From Aureimonas phyllosphaerae (lineage in GTDB: Bacteria > Pseudomonadota > Alphaproteobacteria > Rhizobiales > Rhizobiaceae): 64,000 nt of DNA. The stretch is from NCBI RefSeq assembly GCF_900113065.1, contig NZ_FOOA01000019.1:1-64000 (forward strand), in the 5' to 3' direction. A program made the translations under genes and the position numbers. Position 1 is the stretch's first letter; every line of letters starts with the position of its first letter. This document shows positions 10,796 through 18,797 of the stretch, one piece after another. The notes beneath the pieces were generated by a model that was given only the letters and a program-made list of their open reading frames with translations, was not told the origin of the DNA and ran no database searches.

Positions 10796-11857
10796 CGCCT
10801 TGGTCAGTCCATACGGCGGGGAAGGGCGCTCGATCCCAACTGCTGACGAGGATACGGCGCTGCCAGGTTCCGTCTGTTGATGACGGGTCGTTCGGGGGTG
10901 ACGCCCCTCGCGCGTCCATTGCGGGAATGCTTCAGGCAAAGCGTCTCACAAACGACCGGGTCGAGGGAGACATTGAGCGCGGATGGCCGCGCAAGTGCTT
11001 GTTACCAGCCTGCCTGGGAGCGTGTTGCGAGGAGCGACCATCAGTCGAAGCGATGCATTCCAAGACGACTTGGATCTCATGCTACGGAAGCGTGGGGAGG
11101 AGGCTCGCATCCGTTCGCGCTCCCCAAGATTGTCGGCAGCGTCAGGAATCAGGGTAGGGAGCACGAGGCCTCCGTCGCTCAGCGTACGAGGTCCGAAGCT
11201 TCTCCAATCGTCTCCGTCGATGATGGCCCCCTCGGCATGCGCCCTGAATTCGATAAGGCTACGTTAGAGATGACCGACGGTCGCGTCCATATTGTTGAAC
11301 AAGACGCTTCGCGTCGACGTGCTTTATGCACAAAGGATGACATCAGCCGGAGGGCGTGGCACGAAGGTGGATGGGACCGTTGTCCGATCGACGCACGCCG
11401 TCAGGTTCTGAATTGGCTTGGCGTCGTGGGCGCCGATCTTCCTTTTCGCGATACCGGCGTAGGATAAGACGGCCGCCTGTGGTCGCCGTCGTCAGGCCAC
11501 TTCGATGCGGGGCACAGGCGAAATGTTTTCCGATCCCTCGATGTTGGGCGCGGTGAGCTTCGCCATCCATGCTGGTTAGGGACAGGCGACCGGGAGGGCT
11601 GCTGCGAAGCGAAAGCTCGCATCCACGTTCGGTCGAGGTGCCGTCCGCGTTTCCTTAGGCACTGAGGTGCTTTGGGAAGACGCGGCGGGCGGCCCGACCG
11701 AAGCCGCCGTGCACATGCTTTCGAACCAATCGCGGGTTCGGCAGCGCGAAGGCTGGAATTGGTGGGCGGATCAGATGGCTGACGGGGGCCGCACACGGCG
11801 GCCCCCATCGCCTGCACGTTGCGAAATCCGTGCGCAGAACGGGCTTGGAGAGCCTCG
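10796..11857. other. Long gap without a convincing gene
   Basis: About 1.06 kb. Open frames exist on both strands, but none has a ribosome site, a domain or sensible amino-acid composition, and several contradict one another. I see no tRNA, repeat array or insertion-sequence end. It marks the boundary between the peptide ABC operon and the accessory region and may be decayed sequence. Confidence 0.5.
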
Positions 11858-12415
11858 TTACGCGTCCGCCTTCGCGGAGCCCTTCGCGGACCTCTTGGCT
11901 TTCGGCTTGCTCGCCGGGGTGGGCTCGGATGTCGGACCAGATGCAGGCGCCGCTTCAGATGTTGCGGCGTCGTCAGGCGCGGCTTCGGCGGCGACCGTGC
12001 GCTTCCGCCCGAGTCCCAGCTGCTTGGCGACCTCGGCACGGCGCTTCGAATAGTTCGGAGCGACCATCGGGTAGTCCGCCTTCAGCCCGTAGCGCTCGCG
12101 ATAGGTCTCGGGCGTCAGGCCGTGCGTCGCGAGGTGACGACGAAGCGCCTTGTACGGCTTTCCGTCGATCATGCTGTAGATGACCTCGGGGTCCGCAAGG
12201 CTTTTCCGGACGGTCACCGCACCCTGGTATTCTTCCGGTGCCGCCGCACTCGCCTGCGTTTCATCGGCTGGCGGGTCGATCATGCCGACAAGAGCGGCAT
12301 GGCTGTTCTTCAGGAACGTGTGGACGTCCTCGGGTGCGACCCGGGTATTAGGATTGCTGAGCCATGCGGTTGTGATCTCAACCGCCAGTTCAACCGCATT
12401 CGATTTCTCGTCCAC
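11858..12415 (-). CDS. MucR/Ros-family transcriptional regulator lacking the zinc cysteine
   Basis: Encodes 185 aa. The family core is clear: TAWLSNPNTRVAPEDVHTFL at the N-terminus, then YSMIDGKPYKALRRHLATHG, LTPETYRERYGLKADYPMVA and a GLGRKR DNA-binding end. In Ros the zinc is held by Cys-x2-Cys plus two His, and in many MucR proteins by Cys-x2-Asp plus two His. Here the first cysteine is Ser (S-x2-D), as in the zinc-free Mesorhizobium homologues. The C-terminal tail is an unusual Ala/Pro/Lys-rich low-complexity stretch of about 45 residues. MucR proteins bind AT-rich DNA and silence surface and horizontally acquired genes. Its place at the edge of an accessory region fits. Confidence 0.9.
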   Translation of the reverse strand: MDEKSNAVELAVEITTAWLSNPNTRVAPEDVHTFLKNSHAALVGMIDPPADETQASAAAPEEYQGAVTVRKSLADPEVIYSMIDGKPYKALRRHLATHGLTPETYRERYGLKADYPMVAPNYSKRRAEVAKQLGLGRKRTVAAEAAPDDAATSEAAPASGPTSEPTPASKPKAKRSAKGSAKADA

Positions 12416-12923
12416 TACGCATCTCCATCAAGCTAGTCGGTACGAATCCGTTGTCGCCAACTCTCGCGTGACTGATAGCTCACGGATGAAGGTTATTTCC
12501 AGTCCAGAATTATCCCTCGTCCATATTCGAGGTGTCCGACCGATACGGAAACTACAGTAGGAGTAACGTCCTGCGATCCGGCCAATTCACTGTGACGCGC
12601 GTGATCAACGCGCGCAAATCTGCCTTCGGCTGCTGTCCGACATGGTCGCGATCGTGCGGGCAAACCGAAGATTTGAATGCGTGAGCATTAGTGCAAAGAG
12701 TTTGTCGTTCACTCAACATCGCCGTCGCTTCGGAATGGTCGATCATCCGCAGGCGCTGCCTGACCGGAAACCACCATCCGTGAGGTTTGTCATCCGCTAA
12801 GGCGTCTCGCCCGTCCCGTCCAACAAGGAGCGGACAGGACCCTTAAAATCCTAGCAAACCAATTCGTTCGCCGTTTCTGACTCATCAGTAGACCTGATGG
12901 AAGCAGCGTAGGGGACCCGGACC
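12416..12923. other. Intergenic region upstream of the MucR-like gene
   Basis: About 500 bases, less GC-rich than the flanks. It should hold the promoters of the MucR-like gene (minus strand) and of the membrane protein gene at 12924. No repeat, RNA or further gene was identified. Confidence 0.45.
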
Positions 12924-13517
12924 ATGGCGTGGATGACGTTGAAGAAGAGAAAACGATCGACGTGGCCGTTTTGGATGGCACTTCTGCTTTTCGGCAACGT
13001 CTACAGCTGGACCCGGTCCGACAACGAACCTCCCACCAGTCCCATAACCCCGACGATGGCAGCTGCGCTACCGATTGCGAAGGCGACGCCTCCCCGAGCG
13101 GCCAGTCCAAGTGTGGTCGACCTAACTCTTCCGAAAGTCGCGACCGCCGCCTACGCGGTGCCGACCTTCGCATCATTGAATGAACGGCAGCAATTCGAGC
13201 GCCGGGTCTGCAAGGCTGTCATCGCGATCGAGTTCGGTCGAGATCCCGTGTCGATGTTCGCCAGTTCTATACAGGGTGAGCCGCATTACGTCAGCTACAT
13301 ACGCCCAAACGATGGCACCCTATGGGAGTACCTTTGCAGGGTCTCCGGAAGGAACGTCGTCTGGTCGATCCCGAACGGGAGGTGGCGGAACTCCTACACG
13401 GCTGGCGACACAGAATTTCGGTTCTCAACGTCAAACTCAGATCGGACACTTATGATCGAAGGCAGGCATTTCGACGGTTCGAGTACGAGAGAGAGCTTCA
13501 TCCTGGCAGCTCTTTAA
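12924..13517 (+). CDS. Membrane-anchored hypothetical protein
   Basis: Encodes 197 aa. A basic N-terminus (LKKRKRS) is followed by one membrane helix (PFWMALLLFGNVYSW), so the bulk faces the periplasm. A Pro/Ala/Thr-rich linker leads to a domain of about 110 residues. That domain has two cysteines, RRVCKAVIAIEFGRDP and LWEYLCRVSGRNVVW, which could form a disulfide. The family is not recognised. It is upstream of, and on the same strand as, the ClpP-like/PAN gene but 315 nt away. Confidence 0.6.
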   Translation: MAWMTLKKRKRSTWPFWMALLLFGNVYSWTRSDNEPPTSPITPTMAAALPIAKATPPRAASPSVVDLTLPKVATAAYAVPTFASLNERQQFERRVCKAVIAIEFGRDPVSMFASSIQGEPHYVSYIRPNDGTLWEYLCRVSGRNVVWSIPNGRWRNSYTAGDTEFRFSTSNSDRTLMIEGRHFDGSSTRESFILAAL

Positions 13518-13832
13518 GGACGCGGAGCGACGTTCCGAACACTGACGACGATCGTGCTGCCGTTGCGTCCCTCCTAACGGACGTTCTTTACTACCACCAG
13601 CGCCCTCAAGGCGGCGTCTCAGTCGCGGCTTTCGTAACAGGGTGGCGTTCGATGACGCGTAATGACGCGTCCAACGCCGCGTCTCTACGGTCTCCCGCAG
13701 GTCGGTGCGGTCACGCCGGATTGCCAACGCGGACTGGGGAAAACGCTCCGAGCTCCGGAATTCAACTAACTACGCGAACAATTCATCCTGCATCATACGA
13801 TGATGAATTTCGGCGAAACAGGAGGCGGCGCC
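13518..13832. other. Intergenic gap
   Basis: About 315 bases between the membrane protein and the ClpP-like/PAN gene. Nothing recognisable apart from the ribosome site of the next gene at its end. Presumably it holds the promoter of that gene. Confidence 0.4.
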
Positions 13833-15104
13833 ATGGGGTGGCTCAGGTACTGCATCGCGGCCACCATTTGCCTACTTTGGATCGGTCAGGCCCAGGCAGT
13901 CAGCATTGAAAGCGGGTCGACCGACAGTGGGATGAGCTACCTCGTCGTCCACGGGGAGTTCAGGCGTGACGACAACGAGCGAGCATTGGTCACCAAGGCG
14001 ATCGAAACGGATGCGAAAGTCGTCATCTTCGACTCGCCGGGCGGAAACGCGTATGCGGCGATGCGCTTCGGAAGGGCCATACGGGCGGCGGGTTTGAATA
14101 CGCTTCAGGCGCGACCGCTGGAATGCGCGTCCGCCTGCTCAATGGCCTTCATGGGCGGTGTCATGCGTGTGGCCGAGAGCGGATCGATCGGCGTGCATCG
14201 CGCGGCATTCGGCCAAGATGCGGAAATGGACAGTTCCACGGCCGTGGCTGCCATTCAGGCCGGAACGGCCGACCTCATTGCCTACCTCGTGGAGATGGGC
14301 GTGGATCCGCGGCTGATGCAGCTCGCCCTCTCCGTTGACTCGACGGACATGCGGTACCTGACCACGGCCGAGATGAGCGAGCTGCGCGTTACCTCAAACG
14401 GCGATGCATCCGGGAACGCGTTGCCATCATCCAATGGATTGGCGAGCTTGCCCGGCTCGAACTTCGGCTCCGATCAGCCGGGCGGTTCGGAAAATGAGGT
14501 CGCTGCAGGAGAGCAGCTTGCGGCGCTTCCACATACGCCACCGCTCTCGACTCCTCAGATCAACAAGCCAAATCGACTGGCACTCTATCGTGGCCTCGAT
14601 TTCGTTGGCCGGGACATACAGTCTCTCTCCCTTGCGGATGCCCCAGCCTGCGCGTCCGCGTGCCTCGGCACGGACCAATGCCGCGCCTTCACGTTCAACA
14701 CCGCGACCAGTCCGGCGAGGGGGCCGAATTGTTTCCTGAAGTCGAGCCAGGGAGAGCTCGACGGCAACTTCGTAGCGATTTCCGGGATGCTGCTCGGGCG
14801 AATGGAGCCGGACGCCGTCGCCATGAGCTTCGGTGTCATCGATCCGGCGCGCAACCTATACCAGGACGCGGATGCCACGGGAGGTGACCTGTCGCGAACG
14901 CCCTTGCCGTCCATCCACACCCCATTCGAATGCCGTTTGGCGTGCGTTCAGAACGGCGCCTGCGCTGGGTTTTCGTTCGTCGCCGCAAAGAAGCAATGTT
15001 GGCTGAAGGGTGAGATCGGTCAGTTGCGCAAGCGCCCCGGCATCGTCACGGGCCTGAAGACCGCGATGAGTTTTGAGCCTACCCACGTTCCGATCGGAGA
15101 GTGA
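13833..15104 (+). CDS. Exported ClpP-like (COG3904-type) protein with two C-terminal PAN/Apple modules
   Basis: Encodes 423 aa. I chose the ATG at 13833, not the in-frame ATG at 13800, because AGGAGG stands 7 nt upstream. It opens with a signal peptide or anchor (YCIAATICLLWIGQAQA). The first domain has FDSPGGNAYAAMRFG, a candidate nucleophile Ser in CASACSMAFMGG, and GSIGVHRAAF with a candidate catalytic His, as in crotonase/ClpP-fold periplasmic proteins. After a Ser/Gly-rich linker come two cysteine-rich PAN-like modules (CASACLGTDQCRAFTFN and CRLACVQNGACAGFSF). PAN modules bind proteins or carbohydrate, so this may be a periplasmic protease with a targeting region. The substrate is unknown. 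Confidence 0.8.
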   Translation: MGWLRYCIAATICLLWIGQAQAVSIESGSTDSGMSYLVVHGEFRRDDNERALVTKAIETDAKVVIFDSPGGNAYAAMRFGRAIRAAGLNTLQARPLECASACSMAFMGGVMRVAESGSIGVHRAAFGQDAEMDSSTAVAAIQAGTADLIAYLVEMGVDPRLMQLALSVDSTDMRYLTTAEMSELRVTSNGDASGNALPSSNGLASLPGSNFGSDQPGGSENEVAAGEQLAALPHTPPLSTPQINKPNRLALYRGLDFVGRDIQSLSLADAPACASACLGTDQCRAFTFNTATSPARGPNCFLKSSQGELDGNFVAISGMLLGRMEPDAVAMSFGVIDPARNLYQDADATGGDLSRTPLPSIHTPFECRLACVQNGACAGFSFVAAKKQCWLKGEIGQLRKRPGIVTGLKTAMSFEPTHVPIGE

Positions 15105-15569
15105 CGCGGATTGGGGCGGAATCCTGCTGGATGGGTTCGGGCCTCATCGCCGACGGTCGTGATACGACGGGCCGTTTCTTCGGCTGCATGCGGTCGAGCC
15201 GACCCGGCGCGAGCCCCTTCACTGGCTTGGGCTCCGGAGAAGTCGTCGCAGCTTCCGACCACCTCGAACCCTTCGAACGGTAGGCGTGTCGGGCGGGCGG
15301 GGCACACACATGAGTGCCGAAAAGAAGCCGCCCGGCACGAACATCCTCCGCAAGACCGAGTCCGCGATCCGAGCCGGAACCAGGGCGAATTTTGGTCGTC
15401 CGCTTGCTCGCAGGGTCAGGCGACTACGCGCCCAGCCTTGCCGACGCTGCGGTGTCTGAATGCGGACGGTAGTGGCCGCCTTTTGCGCCGCCATCCCGCC
15501 TAGCGATGCCGCAAACGGGGTAGGAGCAAAGCCGATCCTTGCCGTTGCCGCTCCGCTCAGCTTCCTCGA
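15105..15569. other. Gap with at most one doubtful small frame
   Basis: About 465 bases. The only frame worth noting runs 15310-15459 on the plus strand (49 aa, starting MSAEKKPPGTNILRKTESAI), without a good ribosome site. I do not annotate it as a gene. No repeats or RNA genes were seen. Confidence 0.4.
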
Positions 15570-15965
15570 TCAGTCGTCTGGACCGGATCCAAAGGCGTCC
15601 AACCGGAGAGCGGCGTTCCGGAATGTCGGCGCGTCCAACTCCGGGCAGTCGATCACGAGCAACTTCGGCAAACCGTAGAGGGGCCATCCGTCATGGATCG
15701 AAGAGGCCGAACTTTCCCTGGGGGTGCAGTCAAGAACGGCTGCTGTTGCGGGGGGTGGAGAAGCCGGATCGAAGACGAGCCGCATCCCGACGATCGTCTT
15801 GGCATGTGGGCAGACGTCGACGTGGATCGCTGCGGACAGGGCAGTCCGACTGTACTTGTCCGCTACCGAGAAGCAGTCGATCTCGATCGGCCGGGACACC
15901 GGCTGAACGGGGTCGGGCGACGGAGATTGGCAAGCACTGGCTTGCAGAATGGTGCGCGTCGTCAT
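15570..15965 (-). CDS. Short protein derived from a TnsB/TniA transposase catalytic core
   Basis: Encodes 131 aa from the ATG at 15965, which has its own GGAGAAAG ribosome site. The text follows the integrase-core region of TnsB/TniA proteins: PIEIDCFSV (first Asp), then KTIVGMRLVFDPASPPPATA, then WPLYGLPKLLVIDCPELDAP (second Asp region). It stops before the third catalytic Glu, and it lacks both the N-terminal DNA-binding domains and the Mu-type C-terminal domain. The usual D-N/R after the second strand has become D-C. It is either a remnant or a domesticated RNase H-fold protein. It follows the TnsA-like gene by about 100 nt on the same strand. Confidence 0.6.
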   Translation of the reverse strand: MTTRTILQASACQSPSPDPVQPVSRPIEIDCFSVADKYSRTALSAAIHVDVCPHAKTIVGMRLVFDPASPPPATAAVLDCTPRESSASSIHDGWPLYGLPKLLVIDCPELDAPTFRNAALRLDAFGSGPDD

Positions 15966-16064
15966 GTCTTTCTCCAAAGGAAATGCGTCACGATCAATGG
16001 GGTGATGGACGGTCGACTGGCGCTTCGACGGCGCCGGCCGCTACGTAGTTGAGGATGTCACCGC

Positions 16065-16766
16065 TCAGCTCGCCCGGGGGGCGGGTTTCCACACCAACAG
16101 GCCGGTGACGGGATCTCGGTCGAGCCTGCACCGGAACGCCATCAGGATGCCCGTCAGCATTGAGCGGGCGAAGAACACGTCGCCAGCTTGCAAGGGACCG
16201 CGGAGGCCCAGTCTTTCGGCGATCCGCATGATCAACTTCGGCGGCGCCGCCGGCGACGCCTCGCTGCCCACTTCCAAAGGCAGGTTCGCCAAGAGCGAGG
16301 CCTCCGCACCGGTCGCGACCCGCAGCAGCGGCCAGCCGCACGTGGCTTCGCGGATCTCGCGCTCCGTCCAAATCTCGAACGCCGCGCCCCTCAGCGCGCA
16401 TTCCAGCTCGATCCTCGTCCGCCTCCCGCAGAGCTCGGTGTCGCGGAGGAGCAAGGCGTGGGGTCGAACGGATCGGTAGACCTTCGATCCATCGGTCATG
16501 ACCGCGAGGAGGTCTGGCGTGTAACGGTGGCGGCGTCCGTCGACGGCGTCACGCCAGACGAAGGTCTCCGGCTGCGCGCGTATGGACGCGACGAACGGGT
16601 CGGCGGCCATGATCTTGAGGAGGTCCGCTCCGAGCGAACTCTCGAACGGTACGAGACCGCCTCCCTTGGGCGTCGGGACGAAACCGCGCCGGGGACGGCC
16701 GCTCCCGCGGTCGGAAGCGGAGCGTTTGGCGGACCGGATGGCCGGGCGTTGGCGGATCATGTGCAT
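16065..16766 (-). CDS. TnsA-like protein with altered nuclease motif
   Basis: Encodes 233 aa; AAAGGA lies 7 nt before the ATG. It matches the TnsA endonuclease pattern: FESSLGADLLKIMAADPFV (E42), IRAQPETFVW, RRHRYTPDLLAVMTDG (D85), then GAAFEIWTEREIR and a C-terminal winged-helix-like region (residues 145-233). In active TnsA proteins the next strand carries E-V-K or Q-x-K. Here it reads S99-V-R101-P, so the catalytic Glu/Lys pair is gone. DNA cleavage is therefore doubtful. It may instead bind a TnsC- or TnsB-like partner. It forms a probable operon with the unknown gene upstream and the TnsB-core protein downstream. Confidence 0.75.
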   Translation of the reverse strand: MHMIRQRPAIRSAKRSASDRGSGRPRRGFVPTPKGGGLVPFESSLGADLLKIMAADPFVASIRAQPETFVWRDAVDGRRHRYTPDLLAVMTDGSKVYRSVRPHALLLRDTELCGRRTRIELECALRGAAFEIWTEREIREATCGWPLLRVATGAEASLLANLPLEVGSEASPAAPPKLIMRIAERLGLRGPLQAGDVFFARSMLTGILMAFRCRLDRDPVTGLLVWKPAPRAS

Positions 16767-16870
16767 GGCGTTCCTTTCGTGGTTGTCTTGGTGAGGGGTT
16801 CGATGCGGGCGCGCGAGATCGCTGCCCCGCCGGAGGGGCGTCGGCGCGTTCGGACGTTAGAGGAAGCGGT

Positions 16871-17548
16871 CTAGCGGGCCGCGTGTGCGGCCATGGGCCT
16901 GTTGCGGGCCTGCGCCGGGCGGCGGAGCGCCATCGGCCATGCGTGGGCGGGCGCCCCCGGATGCCGCATCCCTGCGGAGCCGAGGATCATGCGGGCGAGT
17001 TCGCCGGCCGTTGCCAGGGGCCTCGGCATGGGCACTCCCCGCAGGAGCGAGGCCGTCTCGGCCTTGGTGAGGGCGGGGACGTCGACGCGCCAACTCGATG
17101 AGGCGATGTCCCAGGTCCGGCGCGGGCCGTTGCGGCCGATCGCGTCGCAGGAGATCCGGATCGGCGCGGGATCGCGCTCGAGCCGGGACAGCAGAAGCGA
17201 TCCTGCCACGAGGCAGTCGACATCGACGCCGGCGCCCCGGAGCCCGTCCCATGCCGCCAGCGGCACGTCGAGGATTCGCAGGACACGTCCCTCCTCGAGT
17301 CCTTTCCCCACGCGCATCCAACGACGGCCGGGTAGATTCGCGGCTTCGCTCCCATGGGGCGGCCGTACGACGTCGACACCCGCAAGGAAGTCCGGCATCA
17401 TGCCGGACGGCCCCGGGGTCGGCGGATCGGGATCCGTCTTCCCGTAAGACACCTCGAATCCCAGGGACGCGGCGCCGAGCGCGGCGAGCATGGGTATGCA
17501 GGACGTGCCGGGAACGTCCCGGTCGCAATGGAACTTGAACGTGGGCAA
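16871..17548 (-). CDS. Hypothetical protein, first gene of the TnsA-like module
   Basis: The frame is open to 17659. I place the start at a TTG (17548) so that it does not run into the divergent XRE gene, but no ribosome site decides this; ATG 17614 is an alternative. The product, about 225 aa, has coherent protein text (FKFHCDRDVPGTSCIPMLAA; VAGSLLLSRLERDPAPIRIS; LTKAETASLLRGVPMPRPLA) but no domain I recognise. There is no Walker motif, zinc finger or HTH. The gap to the TnsA-like gene is 104 nt. Its role is presumably tied to that module. Confidence 0.5.
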   Translation of the reverse strand: MPTFKFHCDRDVPGTSCIPMLAALGAASLGFEVSYGKTDPDPPTPGPSGMMPDFLAGVDVVRPPHGSEAANLPGRRWMRVGKGLEEGRVLRILDVPLAAWDGLRGAGVDVDCLVAGSLLLSRLERDPAPIRISCDAIGRNGPRRTWDIASSSWRVDVPALTKAETASLLRGVPMPRPLATAGELARMILGSAGMRHPGAPAHAWPMALRRPAQARNRPMAAHAAR

Positions 17549-17650
17549 GGCGATGGATCCACTGTTAGAGCGAGCGATCGATCGACTGGTGCCGGGCCTC
17601 CCTGGCCCCCGCATCTTTGTTGTGGGTCGAGCCCTTCTGCGGTTGACCAA

Positions 17651-18019
17651 ATGAAACATGAAGCCCGACTAGAGTCAACGACGATTCGATCGAATGGTGA
17701 GGGGGGGCGTGACGCTTTGGTGGCGGTCGCGCTTTCCCCGGGGCTGCCGATCGACGGCGTCGCCTGCCGCGGCGCCCGTGCGATGCTGGGCGTCTCGCAG
17801 CTTGCGCTGGCCGAAGCCGCCGACTGCGGGAGGAACCTCCTGAACGATTTCGAGAACGGGGTGCGCGTGCCCCGGGTCGGCAACGCCGTGCGCATCCGCG
17901 AGGCGCTCGAGGAACTCGGGGCCTTATTCATGGAGTGCCGTGGGAGGGTGGCCGTCGGCGTCGATCCCGAGGTGGCGTCGAAGCGGACGCCAAGGGCGCG
18001 GGCGTTGGGAGGGTCGTAA
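17651..18019 (+). CDS. XRE-type HTH regulator
   Basis: At most 122 aa. The helix-turn-helix domain reads CRGARAMLGVSQLALAEAAD, then LLNDFENGVRVPR and AVRIREALEELGALF, the compact form of Cro/C1-type regulators common in alphaproteobacteria. The ATG at 17651 has no ribosome site. TTG 17717 or GTG 17720 follow a G-rich purine run and would shorten the protein by about 22 residues. It is divergent from the TnsA-like module, so it probably represses or activates that module and itself. It lies upstream of the Tn7-like operon on the same strand. Confidence 0.7.
   Translation: MKHEARLESTTIRSNGEGGRDALVAVALSPGLPIDGVACRGARAMLGVSQLALAEAADCGRNLLNDFENGVRVPRVGNAVRIREALEELGALFMECRGRVAVGVDPEVASKRTPRARALGGS
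17684..17695. promoter_or_regulatory. Palindrome ATTCGATCGAAT near the XRE start
   Basis: A perfect 12-nt palindrome. If translation begins at 17717 or 17720 it lies in the leader of the XRE gene. A related CGATCGATCG lies at 17575-17584, in the divergent gap. It is a candidate operator for the XRE protein. CGATCG is not rare in this genome, so support is modest. Confidence 0.3.
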
Positions 18020-18797
18020 CTGTCTGGGGACCGTCCCCGGTATCTAATTGGGCCCCACCGTTCGTCGGCCCCGTCCCTCCGGTCCCCGCCAACCCGTCCC
18101 GGGGCACGAGACCCGCGTCAAAAGCGTCCGGCGACGGACGTTCTCCGTCCCCGGGGCAAGTGGGTTGCAGTCGATGGCGCCAACAGGACGCCGGACGGCA
18201 TTTCCAGAATTCGTAGGCTGAGATGCCTCTGTCGTCCGGCAACCTTCGAACTGCACATCAGGACAGACGAAGAGGTCCGACGTTCGGGACGCCGACGTCG
18301 TGCTCCATGTTGGCCTGAATGTCAGTCAAACGTAATGTTTTCGATCCCATCTCGATATTTCGACTTCCGCGATCCGCGTAAACGGTTCGTAGAGTAAGTC
18401 GTCCCATCATCATCTGGTTTCACCACCATCGATACGATTGCTGAAGTTCCGCTGGGCATCCTGTGGAGATTCGGAGTTTGATCGAAAGCGTCCCCCTGGA
18501 TGCTTCGAACCAAGCCGTCGGGGGATAGCGGCGATGACTGACGGAGACGGGAAGACGGGGCGAGGGGCTTGGTTGGCGCGGGACGGGGTAGTTCCGCGCG
18601 ACGATCCCAGCGCGGAGACGAAGCGCCGACAACCGTTCGCAACGATCGGGGGGCGTTCGTGCATCCGGTCGAAACAGAACGGTCGACCACACCGGACGAT
18701 GCTCGCGCGTCTCGCGCAGTCCGTCGTGACGGCGGGATGACCGATCGAACGATCGTCTCCGCCGAATGAGAATTCAACGCAGTAAGACGGGGACGGC
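18020..18797. other. Gap before the Tn7-like operon
   Basis: About 780 bases. It begins with a hairpin-prone GGGGACCGTCCCC stretch at 18026-18038. A minus-strand frame at 18322-18459 (45 aa, ending YRDGIENITFD) is possible but lacks a ribosome site. The other transposon end would be expected here. I searched by eye for the repeat found at 27.5 kb in both orientations and found no copy. Confidence 0.4.
18742..18755. promoter_or_regulatory. Inverted repeat CGATCG-AA-CGATCG upstream of tnsA
   Basis: A perfect inverted repeat with a 2-nt spacer, 42 nt before the tnsA ATG. It shares its half-site with the palindromes at 17575-17584 and 17684-17695, so one regulator (perhaps the XRE protein) could act on both loci. 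This is inferred only. Confidence 0.3.

Noticed and set aside
10877-11467. A 196-codon frame in the long gap upstream of the peptide ABC operon
   Set aside because: No ribosome site, low-quality composition and conflict with other frames; no domain.
12421-12480. GTTGTCGCCAAC as the missing transposon end (compare TGTTGTCGCC at the right end)
   Set aside because: The match is about 9 nt and is not followed by any copy of the TnsB-site repeat.
12841-12865. CCCTTAAAATCC as a degenerate TnsB site
   Set aside because: Length and several positions differ from CCCATAAATCCCGCA, and it stands alone.
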